The position numbers were made by a program, and so were the translations under genes. Positions 6,788 to 15,398 of a stretch of 64,000 nt of DNA are shown in pieces. Every line of letters begins with the position of its first letter. Within the stretch, counting starts at the first letter, position 1. The notes below the pieces were generated by a model, which worked only from the letters and a program-made list of their open reading frames with translations, was not told where the DNA came from and searched no databases. The DNA comes from Acidobacteria bacterium 28-1 (lineage in GTDB: Bacteria; Acidobacteriota; Blastocatellia; Pyrinomonadales; Pyrinomonadaceae): the NCBI GenBank assembly GCA_002050365.1, contig MWYZ01000107.1, positions 1-64,000 of the forward strand, written 5' to 3'.

Positions 6788-8890
6788 ATGATGAAACGCA
6801 CGAAGAAAGCCGCAAAAAAGAAAAATCCGTTGCAGACGACGTTCACCAGATTTATGCTGATTGTCGCATTTTTCATTTTGTGGATTGGCGCAATCGGCGT
6901 GCGCCTCGTGCATCTTCAAGTCAATCAAAGCGAATGGCTGCGCGAACGGGCGCAAAATCAACGGCGCGACCAATTGAAAAGCCGAATGCTGCGCGGAACG
7001 ATTTTCGACCGCACGGAACGCACACTGGCGATGAGCGTGAAAGTGAAATCGCTCTACGCCGACCCGCGCGAAATCGAAGATGTCGAATTAACCGCGCAAA
7101 AAGTCGCCGACGTGCTGAAAATCAAGCCGGACGGTATTTTAAAGGATTTGCGCGAAGCTCTGGACGGTGGAAAAAGATTTGTCTGGCTGGCGCGAAAAGT
7201 TGATGAGGAAACCGTAATAAAATTGAATCTCCTGCTGGAGACGCCGGAGCTCAAAAAATTCGATTTGCCGAAATTCAAAGGTCTCTATTGGCGTGAAGAG
7301 CAGAAACGCAGTTATCCGTATAAATCTTTGGCGGCGCAGGTGGTCGGTTTCAGCAACGCGGACGATGTCGGGCAAGCGGGAATCGAACAATCGCAGGAAG
7401 AAATTCTGCGCGGCGCGACCGTGAAAAGATGGCAAGACCGCGACCGTCTCGGCAGAGTTTATGACGAAGAGGAAATCGAAAATCGTGAACCGCCGAAAGA
7501 CATCGTTTTGACCATCAACAATTCGATTCAATACAAAGTCGAACAAGCGTTGGAAAAAGGCGTGAAAGCCAGCAACTCCAAATCGGGAATGACAATCGTG
7601 CTTGACCCGAAAACCGGCGAAATTCTGGCGATGGCGAACTATCCGACATTCGACCCGAATAAATTTAACGAAGTTACGCCCGAAGCGGTAAATAATCGGG
7701 CGATTCAGAGCATCTATTCACCCGGCTCGATTTTCAAACTCGTTACATACAGTTCGGCGATAGATTCAAATTCGATAAATCCAAACGGAAAGGTTGACTG
7801 CCGGAATGGTTTTATAGAGGTTGCGGGACATCGTTTCAACGACCCGCACGCGACGAAAGTAATGTCTTATGGCGAAGCTCTGGCGGTTTCGAGCAACGTC
7901 GCGGCGATAAAAACCGGACTCGGGCTTGGCAAGGAAAAGTTTTATGGGTATGCTCAAAAATTTGGTTTCGGTCAGCCGACTGGAATCGAATTGCCAGCCG
8001 AAGCGCGTGGACAATTTCGCTCGCCGGAAACTTGGAACGGCGACTCGCTCGCTTCAATGTCAATCGGTTATGAAGTCGGCGTAACGGCATTGCAGATGGC
8101 TTCCGCATACAGCGCGATTGCCAACGACGGCGTAAAAGTCAAGCCGCACGTCATCAAGGAAATTCGACATTCGGGCGGCAACCCTTTCTTCGTAACCGAG
8201 GCGGAAAAAACGCCGCTGGTCAGTCCGAAAACGGCGCGGAGCTTGCGAAGTATGCTACGCGAAGTTGTTTTGAAAGGAACGGCAAAACGAGCGCAGCTAA
8301 ACGGCTATACATCGGCGGGAAAAACGGGGACGGCTTGGAAGTTTAACGCGAAAACAAAGCGAGTTGACGCTGGAAAATACGTTTCGTCATTTATCGGGTT
8401 TGCGCCGGTAGATAATCCGTCGGTGGTCATTGCAGTTGTAATGGACGAGCCGAAAGGCGGCGCACGCGACGGCGGACAAGTTTCCGCTCCTGTGTTCAAG
8501 GAAATCGCCGAGCAGATTTTGCCGGAAATGAGCATCGTGCCGGACGCGAATGTTGTGCAGGACGACTTAATGGCGGAAAACATTCCGTCGGAAATTGAAA
8601 CTGAAGTAAGTTTGCCTGAACAAATTGAATCGGGAAATATATCGGGCGAATTGTCCAAGAAAGAAGAATTAAAAAAAGTGGCTAAGCCGAGCGTTGAGAA
8701 CCAAAAATCAAAAGCGATTAAGGAAACAAAGGAAACGAAAAAAGAAGTCAAGGAAGTAATTAAAAAGGAAGATAAAAAAGAAAATAAACCGCCGAGTGAA
8801 GATAAAAAATCTCCTAAGCCGAAAAGCGCAGTATTGAATGTGGAAACGAAAAATAAATCGTCAACCGGGAAAGGAAAAAAGAAGACTTGA
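6788..8890 (+). CDS. ftsI: Septal peptidoglycan transpeptidase (PBP3/FtsI)
   Basis: This class B penicillin-binding protein cross-links septal peptidoglycan together with FtsW. After a basic N-terminus and a membrane anchor (about 20-42) come the dimerisation domain (starting near 'RGTIFDRTERTLA') and the transpeptidase domain. All three active-site motifs are present: SIFK with Ser at about 314, SSN at 368-370, and KTG at 512-514. No PASTA domain is seen. The last 110 or so residues are a Lys/Glu-rich low-complexity periplasmic tail, so the protein (700 aa) is longer than typical FtsI (about 590). Its stop overlaps the murF start (TTGA), which implies coupled translation. Confidence 0.95.
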   Translation: MMKRTKKAAKKKNPLQTTFTRFMLIVAFFILWIGAIGVRLVHLQVNQSEWLRERAQNQRRDQLKSRMLRGTIFDRTERTLAMSVKVKSLYADPREIEDVELTAQKVADVLKIKPDGILKDLREALDGGKRFVWLARKVDEETVIKLNLLLETPELKKFDLPKFKGLYWREEQKRSYPYKSLAAQVVGFSNADDVGQAGIEQSQEEILRGATVKRWQDRDRLGRVYDEEEIENREPPKDIVLTINNSIQYKVEQALEKGVKASNSKSGMTIVLDPKTGEILAMANYPTFDPNKFNEVTPEAVNNRAIQSIYSPGSIFKLVTYSSAIDSNSINPNGKVDCRNGFIEVAGHRFNDPHATKVMSYGEALAVSSNVAAIKTGLGLGKEKFYGYAQKFGFGQPTGIELPAEARGQFRSPETWNGDSLASMSIGYEVGVTALQMASAYSAIANDGVKVKPHVIKEIRHSGGNPFFVTEAEKTPLVSPKTARSLRSMLREVVLKGTAKRAQLNGYTSAGKTGTAWKFNAKTKRVDAGKYVSSFIGFAPVDNPSVVIAVVMDEPKGGARDGGQVSAPVFKEIAEQILPEMSIVPDANVVQDDLMAENIPSEIETEVSLPEQIESGNISGELSKKEELKKVAKPSVENQKSKAIKETKETKKEVKEVIKKEDKKENKPPSEDKKSPKPKSAVLNVETKNKSSTGKGKKKT

Positions 8891-10335
8891 AACTCGAAAC
8901 CGCCGTTAGATATATGAACGCTGATGCGTCAAATTTGAATCCCGCTCGGCTTGCGTCCGAAGTCAATTCGTTTTCGATTGACTCGCGCAAAGTCCAAGCG
9001 GGTCAAGTCTTTTTTGCCTTTTCGCAGCCCGATTATCAAAACAATTGCTTTAACGGCGAATTTACCGATTCACACATCTTCATCGCGTCGGCATTTGAAA
9101 AAGGCGCGATTGCCTGCACCGCACGACGCAATAGATTTGAAGAACACCAAGCGGTTTTAGAAGAATTTCGAGACCGCTTGATTTTTGTGGACGACGGCAT
9201 TTTGGCTTTGCAAAAATTAGCGCACGGCGTTTATTCAGAATGGAACAAACCCGTTGTAGCAATTACGGGAAGCGCGGGAAAGACGACGGCGAAGGAATTG
9301 ACGGCGCACGTTTTGCGAGCGAGCGGCAGACGCATTTTAAGCAGCGAAAAGAATTTTAATAACGGTCTCGGACATCCGTTGACGGTTTTAAATCTGGCGC
9401 GGGATAAAAGTTTTGATGTCGCGGTATTGGAAATGGGAATGTCCACACCGTCAAACGAAATTGCGCGTTTGTGCCGCATTACGCCGCCCGATGTGGCGGT
9501 CGAACTAAATGTGCTGCCCGTCCACGTCGAACACCTCGGCTCGATTGAAGCGGTGGCGAAAGCCAAAGCCGAATTGATTGAAGGAATAAAAAAGGGCGGC
9601 ACGGCGGTTTTGAACGCCGATGATTCTCGCGTTTTAAGTATGCGCGAATTGCACGCGGGCAAAACGATTACTTTCGGAATCGAAAGCGCGGCGGACGTTT
9701 CGGCAAGCGAAATTAAAATGAAGCGATTTGGCGAAACCTGTTTTGTTTTGAATTTACCTGACGGAAAAGCCGACGTTCGATTGTCGCTTTCAGGACAGCA
9801 CAATGTTTCGAACGCGCTGGCGGCTTCGGCAGTCGCGTTTGTTTTCGGAATGTCTGCGCAGGAAATTGCGGAAAGTTTGGAATCGGTGAAGCCGCCTGCC
9901 CAACGCGGCGAAGTGCTGCATTTCGCCGAAGGTTTTACCGTCATCAACGATTCATATAATTCAAATCCAGCCGCGCTTCTCGGAATGGTTGAGACTTTAG
10001 TTGACGGTGGAAAAAATGCCAAACGCAAAATTGTTGTCGCGGGCGAAATGCTTGAACTAGGGGAAAACGAACGGGAAATTCACGCGGAAACGGGCGAAAA
10101 ACTGGCAAAGAGCGGCATTGATTTTTTAATCGGCGTGCGCGGTTTGGCAAAAGATTTGGTTGAAGGCGCAAAAGGTTTGAGCGAAACGAGATTTTTTGAA
10201 AGTTCCGACGAGACAGGCGAATTTTTATCGAACGAAATAAAAGCGGGCGATTTAGTTTTGGTTAAAGGCTCGCGCGGCGTGCGGACGGAAAGGGTCATTG
10301 AAAAATTACTGGAAAAATTCGATTTGGAAAAGTGA
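8887..10335 (+). CDS. murF: UDP-MurNAc-tripeptide:D-Ala-D-Ala ligase
   Basis: MurF adds D-Ala-D-Ala to UDP-MurNAc-tripeptide in the cytoplasm using ATP. The 482 residues show the MurF N-domain signature 'FSIDSRKVQAGQVFFAF', the ATP-binding loop 'ITGSAGKTTAKEL', 'EMGMSTPSNEIARL' and the C-terminal 'INDSYNSNPAAL', the last diagnostic of MurF. The TTG at 8887 overlaps the ftsI stop and keeps the expected N-terminus; an ATG at 8914 would trim nine residues. In most dcw clusters murE lies between ftsI and murF. Here it is missing, so the tripeptide ligase must be encoded elsewhere. Confidence 0.95.
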   Translation: MKLETAVRYMNADASNLNPARLASEVNSFSIDSRKVQAGQVFFAFSQPDYQNNCFNGEFTDSHIFIASAFEKGAIACTARRNRFEEHQAVLEEFRDRLIFVDDGILALQKLAHGVYSEWNKPVVAITGSAGKTTAKELTAHVLRASGRRILSSEKNFNNGLGHPLTVLNLARDKSFDVAVLEMGMSTPSNEIARLCRITPPDVAVELNVLPVHVEHLGSIEAVAKAKAELIEGIKKGGTAVLNADDSRVLSMRELHAGKTITFGIESAADVSASEIKMKRFGETCFVLNLPDGKADVRLSLSGQHNVSNALAASAVAFVFGMSAQEIAESLESVKPPAQRGEVLHFAEGFTVINDSYNSNPAALLGMVETLVDGGKNAKRKIVVAGEMLELGENEREIHAETGEKLAKSGIDFLIGVRGLAKDLVEGAKGLSETRFFESSDETGEFLSNEIKAGDLVLVKGSRGVRTERVIEKLLEKFDLEK

Positions 10336-10402
10336 AACGGATGAGCGCATTTTTTGCGGGATAAAAATTAAAGCAGTAACGACGGACAAAAGATGGCGGA
10401 TG

Positions 10403-10437
10403 AATCCAAAATCCAAAATCCAAAATCCAAAATCCAA
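10403..10437. repeat. Five perfect AATCCAA heptamers before mraY
   Basis: Five identical 7-bp units stand directly before the mraY start and take the place of a ribosome binding site. They are in frame with an upstream ATG at 10393, so the naive longest frame would begin with an artefactual repeat-encoded leader. The same array precedes murC (15364-15398). Confidence 0.95.
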
Positions 10438-10440
10438 CTG

Positions 10441-11592
10441 ATGCTTTACTACTTTTTATATCAAATCATTTTCAAGCAATACGGCGCGGCGAGCGAGTCG
10501 TATATTTTCAAGGGTTTGAACGTTATTCAATACGTTACCTTCCGCACAGCTTGGGCGACGATAACCGCGCTTCTGATTTCGCTTCTCTTTGGCGGAAAGG
10601 TGATTAAAAAACTTTCCGCATTGAAAGTCGGACAAGAAATCCGCGAAGAGTTGTCGCACGAACATCAAGCAAAAAAAGGCACGCCGACGATGGGCGGAGT
10701 TTTGATTCTCGGTGCGGTTTTTCTTTCGACGATGCTTTGGGCGCGGCTCGACAGCTTGTATTTATGGTTGGCTTTGGGCGCGACCGTTTCGTTCGGCGTT
10801 ATCGGTTTTTGGGATGATTACATCAAAATCGTCAAAAAAAGAAGTTTGGGTTTGACGGGCAAACAAAAACTTTTGGGGCAACTGATAACTGCGCTGATTG
10901 TTTGGGGCTGTCTTTATTGGGTGGCAAATTATCCCTGGAATGTCAGCATTCCGTTTTTTAAGGCGACCGCGATTTCGAATTATCCGGACAGCGTAACTTG
11001 GATTTATTCTTTGCCATATCTAGTTTTTATTATTTTCGTTCTTTTGGGTTCATCAAACGCGGTGAATTTGACCGACGGAATGGACGGTTTGGCTTCAAGC
11101 GTAACATTTATTGCAATGTCGGCTTTGACGGCTTTGACTTATGTGGCGAGTGACCGACGCTGGGCTGATTACCTCGATTTGACACACAAGCCGGAGGCGG
11201 CGGAATTGACGGTTTTTTGCGGAGCGATGGTCGGCGCGAGTTTAGGTTTTCTTTGGTATAACGCGCCGCCAGCGGAAGTTTTTATGGGCGATGTTGGAAG
11301 TTTAGCAATCGGCGGCGCACTCGGCACAGTGGCGATTTTGACAAAACAGGAATTTCTTTTGCCGTTTATCGGCGGCGTTTTTATTATCGAAGCTTTTTCG
11401 GTGATGATACAGGTTGGATATTTCAAATATACAAAACGCTCGACCGGCATAGGGAAACGCATTTTCCGACAAGCACCGCTCCATCATCATTTTCAGATGT
11501 TAGATTGGAAAGAGCCGAAAATCGTTTTTCGGTTTGTGATTATAGCGATACTTTTTGCACTGCTTAGTTTGTCAACATTAAAATTACGATGA
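10441..11592 (+). CDS. mraY: Phospho-MurNAc-pentapeptide transferase
   Basis: MraY transfers phospho-MurNAc-pentapeptide to undecaprenyl phosphate, making lipid I, the first membrane step of wall synthesis. It is a polytopic membrane protein of about ten helices. Diagnostic motifs are '[13 protein letters not shown]', 'FWDDYIKI' with the conserved Asp pair, '[10 protein letters not shown]', '[15 protein letters not shown]' and 'PLHHHFQM'. The ATG at 10441 (MLYYFLYQ) gives 383 residues and the family's usual N-terminus. The frame stays open to an ATG at 10393, but those 16 residues are encoded by the repeat array. No clear Shine-Dalgarno is seen. Confidence 0.95.
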   Translation: MLYYFLYQIIFKQYGAASESYIFKGLNVIQYVTFRTAWATITALLISLLFGGKVIKKLSALKVGQEIREELSHEHQAKKGTPTMGGVLILGAVFLSTMLWARLDSLYLWLALGATVSFGVIGFWDDYIKIVKKRSLGLTGKQKLLGQLITALIVWGCLYWVANYPWNVSIPFFKATAISNYPDSVTWIYSLPYLVFIIFVLLGSSNAVNLTDGMDGLASSVTFIAMSALTALTYVASDRRWADYLDLTHKPEAAELTVFCGAMVGASLGFLWYNAPPAEVFMGDVGSLAIGGALGTVAILTKQEFLLPFIGGVFIIEAFSVMIQVGYFKYTKRSTGIGKRIFRQAPLHHHFQMLDWKEPKIVFRFVIIAILFALLSLSTLKLR

Positions 11593-11593
11593 A

Positions 11594-11670
11594 GGTTTTT
11601 GGTTTTTAGTCTTTGGTTTTTGGATTTTCAAATGCCAAAGACTAAAAACCAAAAACCAAAAACCAAAAAC
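11594..11670. repeat. Inverted heptamer array (GGTTTTT / CCAAAAA) between mraY and murD
   Basis: The left arm at 11594-11623 consists of GGTTTTT-type heptamers. The right arm at 11635-11670 consists of reverse-complement CCAAAAA units. An AGTCTTT variant unit in the left arm is mirrored by AAAGACT in the right. It could fold into a long hairpin. It covers almost the whole 81-bp gap and ends 3 bp before the murD ATG. Confidence 0.9.
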
Positions 11671-11673
11671 TAA

Positions 11674-13086
11674 ATGCTTTTAGAAGGAAAAAAAACTTTA
11701 GTTCTTGGCGCGGGCAAATCGGGTATCGGCGCGGCGAAGTTTTTAGCAAAGCGCGGCGTGATGGTTGCGCTCCACGACAGAAAACCGATTCAAGACTGGA
11801 CGGACGAAGCACGTTCTTTGAAAAATGAAAAGGTCGGTTTGCTTGACGGACAAATTCCCTCGTGGCTGCTAGACCAGATTGATTTAGTTGTTATAAGCCC
11901 TGGCATTCCGACAGGAACGATTCCGGTGCGATATGTTGAGCGCAAAGACGGCGAAGTTATCGGCGAAGTCGAACTTGCCTATCGTTTTATGAAAGGCAGA
12001 ATCGTCGGAATCACGGGAAGCAACGGCAAAACAACGACGACGACTTTAATCGGCGAGCTTTTAAAGAACGCTCAAATTGAAACGCAAATCGGCGGAAATA
12101 TCGGAACGCCGCTGATTAATTTGGCTGAAATTTCGACCGATGAAACTTGGACGGTCTGTGAGCTTTCGAGTTTTCAACTTGAAACTATTAAAGATTTTCG
12201 TCCAAATGTCGCTGTCGGTTTGAACGTAACGCCGAATCATCTGGACCGATACAATTTTTTCAGCGATTACGCGGCGGCGAAACATCGGCTTTTTATGAAT
12301 CAGACGCAGGACGACGTGGCGATTCTCAATGCCGACGACGAGATTACATTGAGTTGGGCGGAAAACTTGAAAGCGACGGTCATTTTGTTTTCGACTGCGA
12401 AAGAATTGGATGAAGGTTTGTTTTTGCGCGGACGCGATTTAATCAGCCGGGCGAACGGCAAGGAAAAAATTTTGACAACGCGAGATGAAATGACGTTGCG
12501 CGGTGTTCACAATGTCCAAAATGTTTTGGCGAGTCTTGCCGCCGGATTAGCTTGCGGCGCATCGCCCGATTCAATGCGCGAAACTTTGCGAAGTTTTCAA
12601 GCCGTCGAACATCGGCTCGAATTCGTAGCGGAAATCGAGGGCGTAAAATTTTACAACGATTCAAAAGCGACATCGGTTGACGCAAGCGCGAAAGCACTCG
12701 AAGCATTGTCGGAAGAAGCGGGGAAAACTGTTTTAATTCTCGGCGGGCGCGGAAAAAACGCTCCGTATCAGCCACTTGCCGATTTGATAAAACGAACGGT
12801 TCGCCGATTAATTTTAATCGGCGAGGATGCGGACAATATCGAAAGTCAGTTAAAAGATTTTGCGGAAATCGTCCGCGCTGATTCGATGCCGGATGCAGTA
12901 AAAAAATCTTTTGCGGCGGCACTCGAGAAAGATTCGGTCTTGCTTGCGCCCGCTTGTGCAAGTTTCGATATGTTTAATTCATTTGAGGAAAGAGGAAAGG
13001 AATTTAAGTCTGAAGTCTTGAGTCTTGAGTCTGAAGTCGGAAGCAAAACCGACTCAAGACTTCAGACTCAAGACTCAAGACTTTGA
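11674..13086 (+). CDS. murD: UDP-MurNAc-L-Ala:D-Glu ligase
   Basis: MurD adds D-glutamate to UDP-MurNAc-L-alanine in the cytoplasm. The protein begins with the Rossmann-like 'LVLGAGKSGIGAAKFLAKRG' and carries the ATP loop 'ITGSNGKTTTTTLIGEL' (about residues 112-128), 'LSSFQLE', 'NVTPNHLDRY' and the C-terminal 'ILGGRGKNAPYQPL' and 'LLAPACASFDMFNSFEERG'. Normal homology ends soon after this. The last 20 or so of the 470 residues, rich in Ser, Glu, Asp and Gln, are encoded by the heptamer array at 13006-13084, so the array seems to have displaced the original stop. The stop is 4 nt before ftsW. Confidence 0.95.
   Translation: MLLEGKKTLVLGAGKSGIGAAKFLAKRGVMVALHDRKPIQDWTDEARSLKNEKVGLLDGQIPSWLLDQIDLVVISPGIPTGTIPVRYVERKDGEVIGEVELAYRFMKGRIVGITGSNGKTTTTTLIGELLKNAQIETQIGGNIGTPLINLAEISTDETWTVCELSSFQLETIKDFRPNVAVGLNVTPNHLDRYNFFSDYAAAKHRLFMNQTQDDVAILNADDEITLSWAENLKATVILFSTAKELDEGLFLRGRDLISRANGKEKILTTRDEMTLRGVHNVQNVLASLAAGLACGASPDSMRETLRSFQAVEHRLEFVAEIEGVKFYNDSKATSVDASAKALEALSEEAGKTVLILGGRGKNAPYQPLADLIKRTVRRLILIGEDADNIESQLKDFAEIVRADSMPDAVKKSFAAALEKDSVLLAPACASFDMFNSFEERGKEFKSEVLSLESEVGSKTDSRLQTQDSRL
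13006..13084. repeat. Inverted heptamer array (RAGTCTK) inside the murD 3' end
   Basis: The left arm has five heptamers (13006-13040: AAGTCTG, AAGTCTT, GAGTCTT, GAGTCTG, AAGTCGG). The right arm (13050-13084) has five reverse-complement units. It encodes the murD C-terminal tail and ends just before the ftsW ATG. Confidence 0.92.
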
Positions 13087-13090
13087 TTTT

Positions 13091-14257
13091 ATGACAAAAC
13101 AGCTCCGCATAGATTGGTTTTTATTTGCGATTGCCGCAAGCCTCGCGCTGTTCGGCGCGGTGATGGTTTATTCCGCGTCGGCGATGATTGCTTTGAAGGA
13201 AACCGAAGGCGCAAGCCAATTCACATATTTTTATAAGCAGTTCGGTTTTACGTTAATCGGTTTAATGGTAATGTATGCGACAAGCAAAATTGATTATCAT
13301 TGGTATCAGGACAAAACGGTTGTTTATGGGATATTAGCCATAACCGCGATTCTTTTATTGGCGGTTTTCGGTTTTCCGCCAATCAATGGTGCGCGGCGTT
13401 GGATTCGTTTTCCCGGAGTTTCGTTTCAGCCGTCGGAGATTGCCAAAATCGCTCTGCCGATTTTTCTCGCCTATTTTTTGACGGAAAAAAAAGATGCCGT
13501 CGGCCAATTAAGAGAAACAGTTCTACCGTGTGCGTTGGTTTTAGGCGGTTTCGGCGCACTGATTATGCTTGAGCCGGATTTGGGAACGGCGATGGTTTTG
13601 TGCGCGATTTTCGTTGCCATATATTTTGCGGCAGGCGCGAAAATCTTGCATCTCGCCGCCGTCGGGTTTGGGCTTTTGTTAATTGGAGTCGGCGCGTTGG
13701 TTTTTGCGCCGTGGCGCATCGAACGCTTGGTTGCGTTTGCCGACCCATTTGAGAAATCAAGCTCTTCCGGCTACCAAGTCGTCCAATCGCTTTACGCCAT
13801 CGGTTCCGGCGGAATTCTCGGCGAAGGTTTTGCCAAAGGTCAGCAGAAACTTTTCTACTTGCCGTATCCGTATTCGGATTTTATTTTCGCGGTCGTCGGC
13901 GAAGAATTGGGATTGGTCGGAACGCTCTGCGTGGTCGTAGCTTTTGGACTTTTGTTGTGGCGCGGAACTCGCGCCGCGCTGCTCGCGCCCGACCGATTCG
14001 GAATGCTTCTTGGCATCGGCATTATCACGGGAATTATCGTGCAGGCACTTTTTAATATCTCGGTCGTCATTTCGATTCTGCCGGCGAAAGGCATTCCGCT
14101 TCCGTTTATTTCCTACGGCGGTTCTTCGATTATTGTTACGCTGTTTGCCGTTGGAATTTTACTGAATTTATCGCAGCACGCGGGATTTGCTTCGTTTGAG
14201 AAATCGGAAATGGAAACGCTGAATCGTAGAAAGCGCGGAAAGACGGGACTGAAATGA
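13091..14257 (+). CDS. ftsW: Septal peptidoglycan polymerase FtsW (SEDS)
   Basis: FtsW is the SEDS-family glycosyltransferase that polymerises lipid II at the septum with FtsI. The 388-residue protein is polytopic (about ten helices). It shows 'VMVYSASAMIA' in helix 1, 'GARRWIRFPGVSFQPSEIAKIALPIFLAYFL', 'LLEPDLGT'-like 'IMLEPDLGTAMVL' and the C-terminal 'GIPLPFISYGGSSIIV', all typical of SEDS proteins. The ATG at 13091 is preferred: the 22 extra upstream codons to 13025 are repeat-encoded. The stop overlaps the murG start as ATGA, so the two are probably translationally coupled. Confidence 0.95.
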   Translation: MTKQLRIDWFLFAIAASLALFGAVMVYSASAMIALKETEGASQFTYFYKQFGFTLIGLMVMYATSKIDYHWYQDKTVVYGILAITAILLLAVFGFPPINGARRWIRFPGVSFQPSEIAKIALPIFLAYFLTEKKDAVGQLRETVLPCALVLGGFGALIMLEPDLGTAMVLCAIFVAIYFAAGAKILHLAAVGFGLLLIGVGALVFAPWRIERLVAFADPFEKSSSSGYQVVQSLYAIGSGGILGEGFAKGQQKLFYLPYPYSDFIFAVVGEELGLVGTLCVVVAFGLLLWRGTRAALLAPDRFGMLLGIGIITGIIVQALFNISVVISILPAKGIPLPFISYGGSSIIVTLFAVGILLNLSQHAGFASFEKSEMETLNRRKRGKTGLK

Positions 14258-15333
14258 AAGTTTTAATTGCCGCAGGTGGAACAGGCGGGCATATTTATCC
14301 GGGCATCGCCGTTGCCAAAGAAATTATGCGGCGCGACGCTGAATCGAAAGTTTTGTTTGTTGGCACGGCTCGCGGTTTAGAATCGAAAATTGTTCCCGAA
14401 AACGGCTTCGAGCTTTCTTTAATAAACAGTGCGGGATTGAAAAACGTCGGATTTCTCGGAAAGTTGAAAGGCTTGCTGATTTTGCCGAAAAGTTTTCTCG
14501 AAGCGCGAAGATTGATAAAGGATTTTCAACCGAATGTCGTGGTCGGGGCAGGCGGTTATGTAACGGGCGCGGTTCTTTTGATGGCTTCTCTGATGCGCGT
14601 TTCGACGCTCGTGATGGATTCAAACGCGCTTCCCGGATTTACGAATCGTCGGCTTGCGCCGTTTGTGACGAAAGCCGCTTTGACGTTTGAAGAAGCGATG
14701 CCGTATTTCGGAAAGAAGGGAATTGTCACGGGGAATCCGGTTCGCAAAGAATTCTTTGACATCGCGCCGAAACAGAGAGGTGAGAAAATAAACCTTTTAA
14801 TTTTCGGCGGTTCGCAGGGCGCGAGAGCGATTAACTCGGCGATGGTTGGGGCATTAAAACATTTGCAGCCGTTCAAAAATCAATTGCAAATAACGCATCA
14901 GACGGGCGAATCGGATTTTGCGACGATTGAAAAAGATTACGCCGAAAATGGTTGGGAAACGGCGGATGTGCGCCGGTATATTTCGGATATGGTTTCCGAA
15001 TTTGCCAAAACGGATTTGATAATTTCGCGGGCGGGCGCGACGACTTGCGCGGAAGTGGCGGCGGCGGGAAAAGCCGCAATTATGATTCCGCTTCCGACTG
15101 CCGCCGACGACCATCAGCGAAAAAACGCTGAAGCGTTAGTCGCCAAAGGCGCGGCGAAAATGATTCTACAGACGGATTTATCAGGTGAAAATTTGGCACG
15201 TGAAATAAAAGGATTGATTGAGAATCCAGAAAGAATTACGGAAATGGAACGAGCAGCAAAGAAATTGGCAAAAGCGGACGCGGCAAAAGTTACGGTTGAT
15301 TTGATTGAAGATTTGGCGAAAGGGAAAAATTGA
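14254..15333 (+). CDS. murG: Lipid II synthase (GlcNAc transferase MurG)
   Basis: MurG adds GlcNAc to lipid I at the inner membrane surface to form lipid II. The 359-residue GT28 enzyme starts with the glycine-rich 'IAAGGTGGHIYPGIAVA', followed by 'VVGAGGYVTG' and the C-terminal sugar-nucleotide site 'LIISRAGATTCAEVAAAGKAAIMIPLP' with 'DDHQRKNAEAL'. Length and motifs are typical. It overlaps ftsW by 4 nt; 65 bp that include an AATCCAA array separate it from murC. Confidence 0.96.
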   Translation: MKVLIAAGGTGGHIYPGIAVAKEIMRRDAESKVLFVGTARGLESKIVPENGFELSLINSAGLKNVGFLGKLKGLLILPKSFLEARRLIKDFQPNVVVGAGGYVTGAVLLMASLMRVSTLVMDSNALPGFTNRRLAPFVTKAALTFEEAMPYFGKKGIVTGNPVRKEFFDIAPKQRGEKINLLIFGGSQGARAINSAMVGALKHLQPFKNQLQITHQTGESDFATIEKDYAENGWETADVRRYISDMVSEFAKTDLIISRAGATTCAEVAAAGKAAIMIPLPTAADDHQRKNAEALVAKGAAKMILQTDLSGENLAREIKGLIENPERITEMERAAKKLAKADAAKVTVDLIEDLAKGKN

Positions 15334-15363
15334 TTTTAGTTTTGAGATTGCGGATTATACAGA

Positions 15364-15398
15364 AATCCAAAATCCAAAATCCAAAATCCAAAATCGAA
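15364..15398. repeat. AATCCAA heptamer array before murC
   Basis: Four perfect AATCCAA units and one AATCGAA unit end immediately before the murC ATG at 15399. This is nearly identical to the array before mraY and likewise stands where a ribosome binding site is expected. Confidence 0.95.

Noticed and set aside
10393-10440. Longer N-terminus of MraY from ATG 10393
   Set aside because: The 16 extra residues are encoded by the AATCCAA array, and the family start fits the ATG at 10441.
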